NCBI GenBank assembly: GCA_022747635.1
Contig: JAKTNV010000172.1
Location: 379,501 to 443,500 of the forward strand
Direction: 5' to 3'
DNA from: Hetaerina americana
Lineage: Eukaryota; Arthropoda; Insecta; Odonata; Calopterygidae
DNA: 64,000 bases
Positions 20,076 to 31,700 of this stretch are shown one piece after another. The translations under genes were made by a program, and so were the position numbers. Numbering within the stretch: position 1 is the first letter of the stretch; every line of letters begins with the position of its first letter. Under the pieces are notes generated by a model, which was not told where the DNA came from, did no database searches, and saw only the letters and a list, made by a program, of their open reading frames with translations.

Positions 20076-21735
20076 ACCAGCCGTAGTGACCGAGAAGCAG
20101 GTTTAGTGGCTTCAGCGCCTAACTCGGCGGCCACATATACTTCATCCTGGTGGGTTCCACGCGCTGAATTAAAACTTTAAAATTTTTTAATCTTTTGTTT
20201 CGCGGTCCCTCAGACCGCGGAAAAGCCGAGCGGACCGGTCCGGAGGGGATTTGGAAGTGCACCATGGGCCGGACTCTACTTTGATCTTAGCCAAAAGGCC
20301 AAAAAAAAGAATCGGGGGACCAAGCTATGATTTTTCGCGGACGGCGCTCCTACGCGCCGAAGCCCCTTCGGACGCGCCACCCGTAAGTGAAAGGGGGGGG
20401 AGGAGTCGGGCTCCTACGCCTCGACTTTCCTCCTCTACAGAGTGCGAGAGAAGGAGGGGGGCGGGGGAACCAGCACGCGAGGATTCATTCTCGTGGGCGC
20501 GACGCGCTAAATTTAAAATTTATAATTTTGAAATTTTTCGTTCCACGGTCCCTTAGAAAACGGGAAAGCCCTCCGTCGCCCCCTTGGTCTTCAGCATTTA
20601 CATCTTTTAAACATTTTGTTTGTTCAAAAGGAAAAATTTTCAATTAACATTCCACGGTATTTCAGGCCGTAGAATATTGTCCACCAGGCCCCGTGGTGCC
20701 ATGATTTAATGCCCTCCCATGCCGCCACGTCCTTCACATAAAAACGGGGCGGCGGGGGCCATTAGAAGAGCATCCTCGCGTGCTAGTTCCTCCGCCCCCT
20801 TCCACCTCTCGATTCTGCGGAGTAGGAAATTCGAGTCGTCGAGGCCCCCTACTCCACCGGGCAGTGTGTGCGAAGGCACTTCGGCGCTTAGGATGCGCAG
20901 TCCGGTAAAAAACATAAAGTTCATCTATATCTACATAATACCCCGTTAGCAGCCGCAAGGGCGTGTGGCGTGGGGTGTTAGGTCACCAACTGTAAAAAGG
21001 AAATACACCACATGCAAAAGAAACAACACGCAAAAATACACCCACAGCAGCGCACACACTCATGCAAAAATCCCTTCATCCAATACTCGTGCAAACGCAT
21101 ATACCGCAAAACAACTAAACAACTGCACCACATGATGCAGCACGGAAGGCATCCTACAACACGGAAGCCAGGACAAACAAGCAAGAAATTTAAACATCAC
21201 TACCACATGAAAATGTACCACGTAGCACTCCACCCCGAAAGAGTCTGTAAAAGGCAACGAATTCGACCCAACGTTGCTGGAAGCAGGAATTTCCCCCCGC
21301 GGAGAGGGACGAGGAAATGAAATGGAAACTTAAAAACAGATGAAATAAACACAAATGTGGTCATTCGGAAAGAATGGATTATAACAAAACGCATAAGGTT
21401 AGTGGAAGAGCATGCAATATAAATACAACTAATGATTTTTTAGACGCTGAGGGTGGCTAGTGGAATTTTTGCTATCTATAACCCTGCAGTTGCTATCCCG
21501 TATCGTCCGGGGGGAAATGGAGTCCTTAAGTCTTCTAGCTCTGGCATCTATTTCCTGAATTTTATATGCATGATCCAAGCGACCAATGTATATATTAGTA
21601 CGAATAATTTGCGAGACCTCGGTGCTGAGCCATGCGGATCAAATTTATTCAATCATTTCAATCTTGCATTGAGACGTCTTTCAGCCAATGATTCCCACCC
21701 TAAATCCATGAATATTTATATAAAAACTCATACAT
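20076..21735 (+). repeat. Satellite segment, B-to-A mosaic, between CR1 copies 1 and 2
   Basis: Resumes at ACCAGCCGTAGTGACCGAG (monomer position about 150) in B-type form and changes to A-type between about 20660 and 20705. Minus U2-like module at about 20272-20313, CR1 relic at about 20922-21720. It ends at AACTCATACAT, the target of CR1 copy 2. It is near identical to 23151-24811. Confidence 0.88.
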
Positions 21736-23150
21736 GCTAGGAAAAGCAGATCTTGCAAAACACAACTTGGTCTCTTCATTCACGATATACTTAGATCGGG
21801 AGAAAACAACACCCAAGTCGATGCAGTATTCCTGGATTTCAAAAAAGCCTTCGACAAAGTCCCACACAATAAATTGTTACACAAACTTAAATACTATGGG
21901 ATCAATGAGAAAATAATTAATTGGATTAGGGACTTCTTGTCAAACCGCAAACAAATAGTAGTCATAGATGGGTTGTGCTCAACGGAGAGAGATGTTACTT
22001 CGGGCGTCCCCCAGGGAAGTGTAATAGGGCCTCTTCTGTTCTTAATATACATAAATGACTTAAGCACACACGTTAGTAGCAATCTAAGGTTATTTGCCGA
22101 CGACACGGTGATATACAGGGAAATAAGGAGCCAACTAGATCGCGAGCTACTCTCTAGAGACTTAGACAATATCTCGGGAGGGTGCAATAAATGGGGATTA
22201 ACACTTGATATTGATAAATGTGCAGTTTTGAAATTTTGGAATAAAGGAAGCGAGGAACAGGATATAAACTACAAAATAGAGGGTTCAGTATTGACTACGG
22301 CAAATCAAGTTAAATATTTGGGGGTTGTTCTAACACCACGCCTTTCATGGGGAGCATATATCAGGACAATATGCGGATCAGCTTTAAAGAAACTTGGCTT
22401 CATAAAACGGGTGGTGGGGAAATGTAATGAAAAAGTTAAATAGAGGTGTTATTTTGCTCTAGTTAGACCTCATTTGGAATATGCCGCAAGTATTTGGGAT
22501 CCGTGGGAGAAAATTTGGCAAAAAGAATTAGATAAAGTCCAGAGAAAATCCGCTAGATTTGTTAAAAATTGTTATGATAAAAACACAAGTGTGACAGGTC
22601 TCTTAGGGGATTTAGGCTGGGAACCACTTGAAGTGCGGAGAGAACAAGCGAGGCTTAGACTTTTAGAAAGGTTCAGAAAAACGAGTTTAAATATGACACT
22701 GAAGGAATTATAATGGCCCCACACTACTTAGGTAGATCAGACCACAAAGATAAACTAAGGGAGATAGATTCCAAGACATATAGATACAAATACTCATTCT
22801 TTCCCCGAACAATCAGTAATCATAATAGCAAGAAAATGAAGTCACTTTAGAAATATTAAAAACGTTGAATTTACAAGTCGGAACAAAAATAATCACTATA
22901 GAGATGTTAGGTATACTTTCAGGTGCATGTGTATGTTAGTTGGTAGTTTGAGTGTTTGCATGTGTGTGGGGTGTTAGTGTCCATGCATGAATGTATGCCA
23001 TGTTTTTTTTTTTATATATGATTTTGTCGTTATTGCATGCGGTTTTTTTTTCTTTTTCTTTTCTAAATTATGGGTGGTGACCTAGCACCCCCCGCCACAC
23101 GCCCTTGCGGCGGCTTGCGGGGTATTATGTAGATGTAGATGTAGATGTAG
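21736..23150 (+). mobile_element. CR1 copy 2: chimeric 3' fragment, plus strand
   Basis: The 5' junction (CATACAT then GCTAGGAAAAGC) is the same as in copies 3 and 4. The 3' end and right flank (TGTAGATGTAG then ACCAGCCGTAG) are those of copy 1. Diagnostic bases switch between about 22440 and 22580: upstream like copies 3 and 4 (AATGAAAAAG), downstream like copy 1 (AGTGTGACAGG, AGAAAAACGAG, AAAACGTTGAAT). The likely origin is an exchange between two CR1 insertions. Confidence 0.8.
21739..22850 (+). pseudogene. RT fragment, CR1 copy 2
   Basis: Same start as copies 3 and 4 (RKSRSCETQL), with VFLDFKKAFD, GVPQGSVIGPLL and FADD intact. A GAG-to-TAG change at 22441-22443 truncates it, and the AGAAAAACGAG one-base loss shifts the frame near 22680, ending at 22713. 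The ancestral stop is at 22848-22850. Confidence 0.85.
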
Positions 23151-24811
23151 ACCAGCCGTAGTGACCGAGAAGCAGGTTTAGTGGCTTCAGCGCCTAACTC
23201 GGCGGCCACATATACTTCATCCTGGTGGGTTCCACGCGCTGAATTAAAACTTTAAAATTTTTTAATCTTTTGTTTCGCGGTCCCTCAGACCGCGGAAAAG
23301 CCGAGCGGACCGGTCCGGAGGGGACTTGGAAGTGCACCATGGGCCGGACTCTACTTTGATCTTAGCCAAAAGGCCAAAAAAAAGAATCGGGGGACCAAGC
23401 TATGATTTTTCGCGGACGGCGCTCCTACGCGCCGAAGCCCCTTCGGACGCGCCACCCGTAAGTGAAAGGGGGGGGGAGGAGTCGGGCTCCTACGCCTCGA
23501 CTTTCCTCCTCTACAGAGTGCGAGAGAAGGAGGGGGGCGGGGGAACCAGCACGCGAGGATTCATTCTCGTGGGCGCGACGCGCTAAATTTAAAATTTATA
23601 ATTTTGAAATTTTTCGTTCCACGGTCCCTTAGAAAACGGGAAAGCCCTCCGTCGCCCCCTTGGTCTTCAGCATTTACATCTTTTAAACATTTTGTTTGTT
23701 CAAAAGGAAAAATTTTCAATTAACATTCCACGGTATTTCAGGCCGTAGAATATTGTCCACCAGGCCCCGTGGTGCCATGATTTAATGCCCTCCCATGCCG
23801 CCACGTCCTTCACATAAAAACGGGGCGGCGGGGGCCATTAGAAGAGCATCCTCGCGTGCTAGTTCCTCCGCCCCCTTCACCTCTCGATTCTGCGGAGTAG
23901 GAAATTCGAGTCGTCGAGGCCCCCTACTCCACCGGGCAGTGTGTGCGAAGGCACTTCGGCGCTTAGGATGCGCAGTCCGGTAAAAAACATAAAGTTCATA
24001 TATATCTACATAATACCCCGTTAGCAGCCGCAAGGGCGTGTGGCGTGGGGTGTTAGGTCACCAACTGTAAAAAGGAAATACACCACATGCAAAAGAAACA
24101 ACACGCAAAAATACACCCACAGCAGCGCACACACTCATGCAAACATCCCTTCATCCAATACTCGTGCAAACGCATATACCGCAAAACAACTAAACAACTG
24201 CACCACATGATGCAGCACGGAAGGCATCCTACAACACGGAAGCCAGGACAAACAAGCAAGAAATTTAAACATCACTACCACATGAAAATGTACCACGTAG
24301 CACTCCACCCCGAAAGAGTCTGTAAAAGGTAACGAATTCGACCCAACGTTGCTGGAAGCAGGAATTTCCCCCCGCGGAGAGGGACGAGGAAATGAAATGG
24401 AAACTTAAAAACAGATGAAATAAACACAAATGTGGTCATTCGGAAAGAATGGATTATAACAAAACGCATAAGGTTAGTGGAAGAGCATGCATAATACATA
24501 CAACTAATGATTTTTTAGACGCTGAGGGTGGCTAGTGGAATTTTTGCTATCTATAACCCTGCAGTTGCTATCCCGTATCGTCCGGGGGGGAAATGGAGTC
24601 CTTAAGTCTTCTAGCTCTGGCATCTATTTCCTGAATTTTATATGCATGATCCAAGCGACCAATTTATATATTAGTACGAATAATTTGCGAGACCTCGGTG
24701 CTGAGCCATGCGGATCAAATTTATTCAATCATTTCAATCTTGCATTGAGACGTCTTTCAGCCAATGATTCCCACCCTAAATCCATGAATATTTATATAAA
24801 AACTCATACAT
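23151..24811 (+). repeat. Satellite segment between CR1 copies 2 and 3
   Basis: Second copy of 20076-21735, B-type then A-type from about 23775. Minus U2-like module at about 23350-23388. A base is missing in the CCCCTTCACCTCTC segment near 23875, and an extra G lies near 24590. It ends at the ATACAT target of CR1 copy 3. Confidence 0.88.
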
Positions 24812-26224
24812 GCTAGGAAAAGCAGATCTTGCGAAACACAACTTGGTCTCTTCATTCACGATATACTTAGATCGGGAGAAAACAACACCCAAGTCGATGC
24901 AGTATTCCTGGATTTCAAAAAAGCCTTCGACAAAGTCCCACACAATAAATTGTTACACAAACTTAAATACTATGGGATCAATGAGAATATAATTAATTGG
25001 ATTAGGGACTTCTTGTCAAACCGCAAACAAATAGTAGTCATAGATGGGTTGTGCTCAACGGAGAGAGATGTTACTTCGGGCGTCCCCCAGGGAAGTGTAA
25101 TAGGGCCTCTTCTGTTCTTAATATACATAAATGACTTAAGCACACACGTTAGTAGCAATCTAAGGTTATTTGCTGACGACACGGTGATATACAGGGAAAT
25201 AAGGAGCCAACTAGATCGCGAGCTACTCTCTAGAGACTTAGACAATATCTCGGGAGGGTGCAATAAATGGGGATTAACACTTAATATTGATAAATGTGCA
25301 GTTTTGAAATTTTGGAATAAAGGAGGCGAGGAACAGGATATAAACTACAAAATAGAGGGTTCAGTATTGACTACGGCAAATCAAGTTAAATATTTGGGGG
25401 TTGTTCTAACACCACGCCTTTCATGGGGAGCACATATCAGGACAATATGCGGATCAGCTTTAAAGAAACTTGGCTTCATAAAACGGGTGGTGGGGAAATG
25501 TAATGAAAAAGTTAAAGAGAGGTGTTATTTTGCTCTAGTTAGACCTCATTTGGAATATGCCGCAAGTATTTGGGATCCGTGGGAGAAAATTTGGCAAAAA
25601 GAATTAGATAAAGTCCAGAGAAAATCCGCTAGATTCGTTAAAAATTGTTATGATAAAAACACAAGTGAGACAGGTCTCTTAGGAGATTTAGGCTGGAAAC
25701 CACTTGAAGTGCGGAGAGAACAAGCGAGGCTTAGACTTTTAGAAAGGTTCAGAACAAACGAGTTTAAATATGACACTGAAGGAATTATAATGGCCCCACA
25801 CTACTTAGGTAGATCAGACCACAAAGATAAACTAAGGGAGATAGATTCCAAGACAGATAGGTACAAATACTCATTCTTTCCCCGAACAATCAGTAATCAT
25901 AATAGCAAGAAACCGAAGTCACTTTAGAAATATTAAAAACTTTGAATTTACAAGTCGGAACAAAATTAAACACTATAGAGATGTTAGGTATACTTTCAGG
26001 TGCATGTGTATGTTAGTTGGTAGTTTGAGTGTTTGCATGTGTGTTGGGTGTAAGTGTTCATGCATGAATATATGCCATGTTTTTTTTTTATATATGATTT
26101 TGTCGTTATTGCATGCGATTTTTTTTTTATTATTTTTCTTTTCTAAATTATGGGTGGTGTCCTAGCACCCCCCGCCACACGCCCTTGCGGCTGCTTGCGG
26201 GGTATTGAGTTGATGTAGATAAAG
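24812..26224 (+). mobile_element. CR1 copy 3: 5'-truncated fragment with clear target-site duplication
   Basis: A 1,413-bp fragment flanked by ATACAT at 24806-24811 and 26225-26230. Removal restores the A-type sequence CTCATACATTATGGC. It contains the RT C-terminal half, a 3' UTR and a short tail (TTGATGTAGATAAAG). The insertion site lies between the TATA-like motif and the plus-strand U2-like module of the monomer. Confidence 0.9.
24815..25927 (+). CDS. CR1 RT C-terminal fragment, open for 371 codons (copy 3)
   Basis: Continuous frame from RKSRSCETQL at the 5' truncation point to a stop at 25927, with no start codon of its own. RT blocks by codon: VFLDFKKAFD (about 31-40), GVPQGS (89-94), catalytic FADD (119-122), YLGVVL (about 170), DPWEKIWQKELDKVQRKSAR, LGWKPLEVRREQ, and the C-terminal GRSDHKDKLREIDSK and SFFPRTISNHN. 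The endonuclease and N-terminal RT fingers are absent, so it cannot make an active enzyme. Its intact frame shows the insertion is young compared with copies 1 and 2. Confidence 0.85.
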   Translation, partial: RKSRSCETQLGLFIHDILRSGENNTQVDAVFLDFKKAFDKVPHNKLLHKLKYYGINENIINWIRDFLSNRKQIVVIDGLCSTERDVTSGVPQGSVIGPLLFLIYINDLSTHVSSNLRLFADDTVIYREIRSQLDRELLSRDLDNISGGCNKWGLTLNIDKCAVLKFWNKGGEEQDINYKIEGSVLTTANQVKYLGVVLTPRLSWGAHIRTICGSALKKLGFIKRVVGKCNEKVKERCYFALVRPHLEYAASIWDPWEKIWQKELDKVQRKSARFVKNCYDKNTSETGLLGDLGWKPLEVRREQARLRLLERFRTNEFKYDTEGIIMAPHYLGRSDHKDKLREIDSKTDRYKYSFFPRTISNHNSKKPKSL

Positions 26225-26467
26225 ATACATTATGGCACCCTCATTTCTTCTTCTTGGCCTTATGGGTAAGATCAAATTGAGGTCCGGCCCCCGGTGCACT
26301 TGCAAGTCAGCAATGGACCGGTAGCTTGAACACCGAGGCCGCACGGCCGCCTTAGGACCCCCGGGGGAACTCTCCGTCAATCCCGTACGTATCCGAGCAG
26401 GGCGGATGATTTGAAATGCGCACGGTTTCATTTTCGGCCACGACGATGGTCAAGCGACAGTTATTCG
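26225..26467 (+). repeat. Satellite tail after CR1 copy 3
   Basis: ATACATTATGGCACCC to the next unit boundary, including a plus-strand U2-like module at about 26240-26277 (here GGTAAGATCAA). Confidence 0.9.
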
Positions 26468-28495
26468 AGCTTTACGCCCGATCGGTTTTGTTGACCTCCT
26501 CACTCTAGCAGGTATTTGTGAAAGATTATATCAGCCAAAAAACCATCATCTCAAATCGCCAAACAATTTAAATGTCTTCCCGAATCCACTCGTACTGGCC
26601 CAGACCAGCCATAGAAACCGAGAAGAGGTTGAGTGCCTTCAGCGGATAACTCGGCCGCCACCTGGACTATGCAGGTGGGAATCACGATATCAATGCAAAC
26701 TTTGAAATTTTGAAATGTTTCGTTCCGGGGTTTCTCAGACCGCGGGGAAGCAGAGCGGCCAGGTCCGGAGGGGACCTGGAAGCGCAGCATGGGCCGGTCT
26801 ACACTTTGATCTTAGCCATTAGACTAAGAAGAAGAGTCGGGGGATCAAACTGTATGATTTCGCACACGGCGCTCCTACGCGACGAAGCGCCTTGGCACGT
26901 GCCACCCGTGGGTAAAAGGGGAGGGGAGGAGTCGGGCTCGAATGCCAAGACGTTCCTCCTCTACTGATTGCGGGAGGAGGGGGGCGGAGGACCTAGCACG
27001 CGGGGATTCATTCTGGTGGGCGCGACGCGCTGAATTTAAAATTTATTTTGTTGAAATTTTTCGTTCCGCAGTCCCTTAGAAAACGGGGAAACCCTCCGTC
27101 GCACCCCTCTGTCTTCAGCATTTACATCTTTTAAACATTTTGTTAGTTCAAAACGAAAAATTTTCAATTAACATTCCACTGTGTTTCAGGCCGTAGAATA
27201 TTGTCCACCAGGCCCCGTGGTGCCATGATTTAATGCCCTCCCATGCCGCCACGTCCTTCACATAAAAACGGGGCGGCGGGGGCCATTAGAAGAGCATCCT
27301 CGCGTGCTAGTTCCTCCGCCCCCTTCCACCTCTCGATTCTGCGGAGTAGGAAATTCGAGTCGTCGAGGCCCCCTACTCCACCGGGCAGTGTGTGCGAAGG
27401 CACTTCGGCGCTTAGGATGCGCAGTCCGGTAAAAAACATAAAGTTCATCTATATCTACATAATACCCCGTTAGCAGCCGCAAGGGCGTGTGGCGTGGGGT
27501 GTTAGGTCACCAACTGTAAAAAGGAAATACACCACATGCAAAAGAAACAACACGCAAAAATACACCCACAGCAGCGCACACACTCATGCAAAAATCCCTT
27601 CATCCAATACTCGTGCAAACGCATATACCGCAAAACAACTAAACAACTGCACCACATGATGCAGCACGGAAGGCATCCTACAACACGGAAGCCAGGACTA
27701 ACAAGCAAGAAATTTAAACATCACTACCACATGAAATGTACCACGTAGCACTCCACCCCGAAAGAGTCTGTAAAAGGCAACGAATTCGACCCAACGTTGC
27801 TGGAAGCAGGAATTTCCCCCCGCGGAGAGGGACGAGGAAATGAAATGGAAACTTAAAAACAGATGAAATAAACACAAATGTGGTCATTCGGAAAGAATGG
27901 ATTATAACAAAACGCATAAGGTTAGTGGAAGAGCATGCATAATACATACAACTAATGATTTTTTAGACGCTGAGGGTGGCTAGTGGAATTTTTGCTATCT
28001 ATAACCCTGCAGTTGCTATCCCGTATCGTCCGGGGGGAAATGGAGTCCTTAAGTCTTCTAGCTCTGGCATCTATTTCCTGAATTTTATATGCATGATCCA
28101 AGCGACCAATTTATATATTAGTACGAATAATTTGCGAGACCTCGGTGCTGAGCCATGCGGATCAAATTTATTCAATCATTTCAATCTTGCATTGAGACGT
28201 CTTTCAGCCAATGATTCCCACCCTAAATCCATGAATATTTATATAAAAACTCATACATTATGGCACCCTCATTTCTTCTTCTTGGTCTTATGGTTAAGAC
28301 CAAATTGAGGTCCGGCCCCCGGTGCACTTGCAAGTCCGCAATGGACCGGTAGCTTGAACACCGAGGCCGCACGGCCGCCTTAGGACCCCCGGGGGAACTC
28401 TCCGTCAATCCCGTACGTATCCGAGCAGGGCGGATGATTTGAAATACGCGCGGTTTCATTTTCGGCCGCGACGATGGTCAAGCGACAGTTATTCG
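26468..28495 (+). repeat. Satellite unit, A-type subfamily P (2,028 bp)
   Basis: Subfamily marks: CCGGGGTTTCTCAGACC, GCAGCATGGGCC, AACGGGGAAACCC, TTCCACTGTG. U2-like modules at about 26799-26839 (minus) and 28271-28308 (plus), relic at about 27449-28246. One A is missing in the ATGAAATGTACC segment near 27735, shared with 33205. Confidence 0.93.
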
Positions 28496-30287
28496 AGCTT
28501 TACGCCCGATCGGTTTTGTTGACCTCCTCACTCTAGCAGGTATTTGTGAAAGATTATATCAGCCAAAAACCCATCATCTCAAATCGCCAAACAATTTAAA
28601 TGTCTTCCCGAATCCACTCGTACTGGCACAGACCAGCCATAGAAACCGAGAAGAGGTTGAGTGCCTTCAGCGGATAACTCGGCCGACATCTGGACTATGC
28701 AGGTGGGAATCACGATATCAATGCAAACTTTGATATTTTGAAATGTTTCGTTCCGCGGTTTCTCAGACCGCGGGGAAGCAGAGCGGCCAGGTCCGGAGGG
28801 GACCTGGAAGCGCACCATGGGCCGGACTACACTTTGATCTTAGCCATTAGGCTAAGAAGAAGAGTCGGGGGACCAAACTGTATGATTTCATGCACGGCGC
28901 TCCTACGCGACGAAGCGCCTTGGCACGTGCCACCCGTGGGTAAAAGGGGAGGGGAGGAGTCGGGCTCGAATGCCAAGACGTTCCTCCTCTACTGATTGTG
29001 GGAGGAGGGGGGCGGAGGACCTAGCACGCGAGGATTCATTCTGGTGGGCGCGACGCGCTGAATTTAAAATTTATTTTGTTGAAATTTTTCGTTCCGCAGT
29101 CCCTTAGAAAACGGGAAAACCCTCCGTCGCACCCCTCTGTCTTCAGCATTTACATCTTTTAAACATTTTGTTAGTTCAAAACGAAAAATTTTTAATTAAC
29201 ATTCCACGGTGTTTCAGGCCGTAGAATATTGTCCACCAGGCCCCGTGGTGCCATGATTTAATGCCCTCCCATGCCGCCACGTCCTTCACATAAAAACGGG
29301 GCGGCGGGGGCCATTAGAAGAGCATCCTCGCGTTCTAGTTCCTCCGCCCCCTTCCACCTCTCGATTCTGCGGAGTAGGAAATTCGAGTCGTCGAGGCCCC
29401 CTACTCCACCGGGCAGTGTGTGCGAAGGCACTTCGGCGCTTAGGATGCGCAGTCCTGTAAAAAACATAAAGTTCATCTATATCTACATAATACCCCGTTA
29501 GCAGCCGCAAGGGCGTGTGGCGTGGGGTGTTAGGTCACCAACTGTAAAAAGGAAATACACCACATGCAAAAGAAACAACACGCAAAAATACACCCACAGC
29601 AGCGCACACACTCATGAAAAAATCCCTTCATCCAATTCTCATGCAAACGCATATACCGCAAAAAAACTAAAAAACTGCACCACATGATGCAGCACGGAAG
29701 CCATCCTACAACACGGAAGCCAGGACAAACAAGAAAGAAATTTAAACATCACTACCACATGAAAATGTACCACGTAGCACTCCACCCCGAAAGAGTCTGT
29801 AAAAGGCAACGAATTCGACCCAACGTTGCTGGAAGCAGGAATTTCCCCCCGCGGAGAGGGACGAGGAAATGAAATGGAAACTTAAAAACAGATGAAATAA
29901 ACACAAATGTGGTCATTCGGAAAGAATGGATTATAACAAAACGCATAAGGTTAGTGGAAGAGCATGCATAATACATACAACTAATGATTTTTTAGACGCT
30001 GAGGGTGGCTAGTGGAATTTTTGCTATCTATAACCCTGCAGTTGCTATCCCGTATCGTCCGGGGGGAAATGGAGTCCTTAAGTCTTCTAGCTCTGGCATC
30101 TATTTCCTGAATTTTATATGCATGATCCAAGCGACCAATTTATATATTAGTACGAATAATTTGCGAGACCTCGGTGCTGAGCCATGCGGATTAAATTTAT
30201 TCAATCATTTCAATCTTGCATTGAGACGTCTTTCAGCCAATGATTCCCACCCTAAATCCATGAATATTTATATAAAAACTCATACAT
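28496..30287 (+). repeat. Satellite unit, A-type subfamily Q, left part
   Basis: Subfamily marks: CAAAAACCCATC, TGGCACAGACC, CGGCCGACATCTGG, GCGTTCTAGTT, CAGTCCTGTAAA, CTCATGAAAAAATCC. It is interrupted at ATACAT by CR1 copy 4 and resumes at 31701. Confidence 0.92.
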
Positions 30288-31700
30288 GCTAGGAAAAGCA
30301 GATCTTGCGAAACACAACTTGGTCTCTTCATTCACGATATACTTAGATCGGGAGAAAACAACACCCAAGTCGATGCAGTATTCCTGGATTTCAAAAAAGC
30401 CTTCGACAAAGTCCCACACAATAAATTGTTACACAAACTTAAATACTATGGGATCAATGAGAATATAATTAATTGGATTAGGGACTTCTTGTCAAACCGC
30501 AAACAAATAGTAGTCATAGATGGGTTGTGCTCAACGGAGAGAGATGTTACTTCGGGCGTCCCCCAGGGAAGTGTTATAGGGCCTCTTCTGTTCTTAATAT
30601 ACATAAATGACTTAAGCACACACGTTAGTAGCAATCTAAGGTTATTTGCTGACGACACGGTGATATACAGGGAAATAAGGAGCCAACTAGATCGCGAGCT
30701 ACTCTCTAGAGACTTAGACAATATCTCGGGAGGGTGCAATAAATGGGGATTAACACTTAATATTGATAAATGTGCAGTTTTGAAATTTTGGAATAAAGGA
30801 AGCGAGGAACAGGATATAAACTACAAAATAGAGGGTTCAGTATTGACTACGGCAAATCAAGTTAAATATTTGGGGGTTGTTCTAACACCACGCCTTTCAT
30901 GGGGAGCACATATCAGGACAATATGCGGATCAGCTTTAAAGAAACTTGGCTTCATAAAACGGGTGGTGGGGAAATGTAATGAAAAAGTTAAAGAGAGGTG
31001 TTATTTTGCTCTAGTTAGACCTCATTTGGAATATGCCGCAAGTATTTGGGATCCGTGGGAGAAAATTTGGCAAAAAGAATTAGATAAAGTCCAGAGAAAA
31101 TCCGCTAGATTCGTTAAAAATTGTTATGATAAAAACACAAGTGAGACAGGTCTCTTAGGAGATTTAGGCTGGAAACCACTTGAAGTGCGGAGAGAACAAG
31201 CGAGGCTTAGACTTTTAGAAAGGTTCAGAACAAACGAGTTTAAATATGACACTGATGGAATTATAATGGCCCCACACTACTTAGGTAGATCAGACCACAA
31301 AGATAAACTAAGGGAGATAGATTCCAAGACAGATAGGTACAAATACTCATTCTTTCCCCGAACAATCAGTAATCATAATAGCAAGAAACCGAAGTCACTT
31401 TAGAAATATTAAAAACTTTGAATTTACAAGTCGGAACAAAATTAAACACTATAGAGATGTTAGGTATACTTTCAGGTGCATGTGTATGTTAGTTGGTAGT
31501 TTGAGTGTTTGCATGTGTGTTGGGTGTAAGTGTTCATGCATGAATATATGCCATGTTTTTTTTTTATATATGATTTTGTCGTTATTGCATGCGATTTTTT
31601 TTTTATTATTTTTCTTTTCTAAATTATGGGTGGTGTCCTAGCACCCCCCGCCACACGCCCTTGCGGCTGCTTGCGGGGTATTGAGTTGATGTAGATAAAG
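30288..31700 (+). mobile_element. CR1 copy 4: duplicate of copy 3
   Basis: Same truncation point, tail and ATACAT duplications (30282-30287 and 31701-31706) as copy 3, exactly 5,476 bp away. It was therefore copied with the array and did not insert independently. Confidence 0.92.
30291..31403 (+). CDS. CR1 RT C-terminal fragment, open for 371 codons (copy 4)
   Basis: Near-identical duplicate of 24815-25927, with the same blocks (VFLDFKKAFD, GVPQGS, FADD, SFFPRTI) and no start codon. I can see Ser for Gly (KGSEEQD) and Asp for Glu (YDTDGI) as differences. No function is expected beyond its origin as a retrotransposon fragment. Confidence 0.85.
   Translation, partial: RKSRSCETQLGLFIHDILRSGENNTQVDAVFLDFKKAFDKVPHNKLLHKLKYYGINENIINWIRDFLSNRKQIVVIDGLCSTERDVTSGVPQGSVIGPLLFLIYINDLSTHVSSNLRLFADDTVIYREIRSQLDRELLSRDLDNISGGCNKWGLTLNIDKCAVLKFWNKGSEEQDINYKIEGSVLTTANQVKYLGVVLTPRLSWGAHIRTICGSALKKLGFIKRVVGKCNEKVKERCYFALVRPHLEYAASIWDPWEKIWQKELDKVQRKSARFVKNCYDKNTSETGLLGDLGWKPLEVRREQARLRLLERFRTNEFKYDTDGIIMAPHYLGRSDHKDKLREIDSKTDRYKYSFFPRTISNHNSKKPKSL

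Larger units (their letters stand above)
20076..23150 (+). repeat. Higher-order repeat, 3,075 bp, first copy
   Basis: This block (1,660 bp satellite plus a CR1 fragment) is repeated at 23151-26224 with an offset of 3,075-3,076 bp. Both copies start at ACCAGCCGTAG directly after a TGTAG tail. In the first copy the CR1 3' half resembles copy 1; in the second it resembles copy 4. Confidence 0.85.
23151..26224 (+). repeat. Higher-order repeat, about 3,075 bp, second copy
   Basis: Partner of 20076-23150. Its CR1 fragment keeps the original 3' end and right flank (ATACATTATGG), whereas the first copy's fragment has the copy 1 flank. Confidence 0.8.
24812..30287 (+). repeat. Higher-order repeat, 5,476 bp, first copy
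   Basis: One CR1 fragment plus two monomers, followed directly by a near-identical second copy (30288-35763). Every landmark recurs at exactly +5,476. I noticed roughly ten differences by eye, e.g. GGAGGCGAGG versus GGAAGCGAGG near 25325, and GGCCGGTCTACAC versus GGCCGGACTACAC near 26795. This implies a very recent duplication. Confidence 0.88.
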
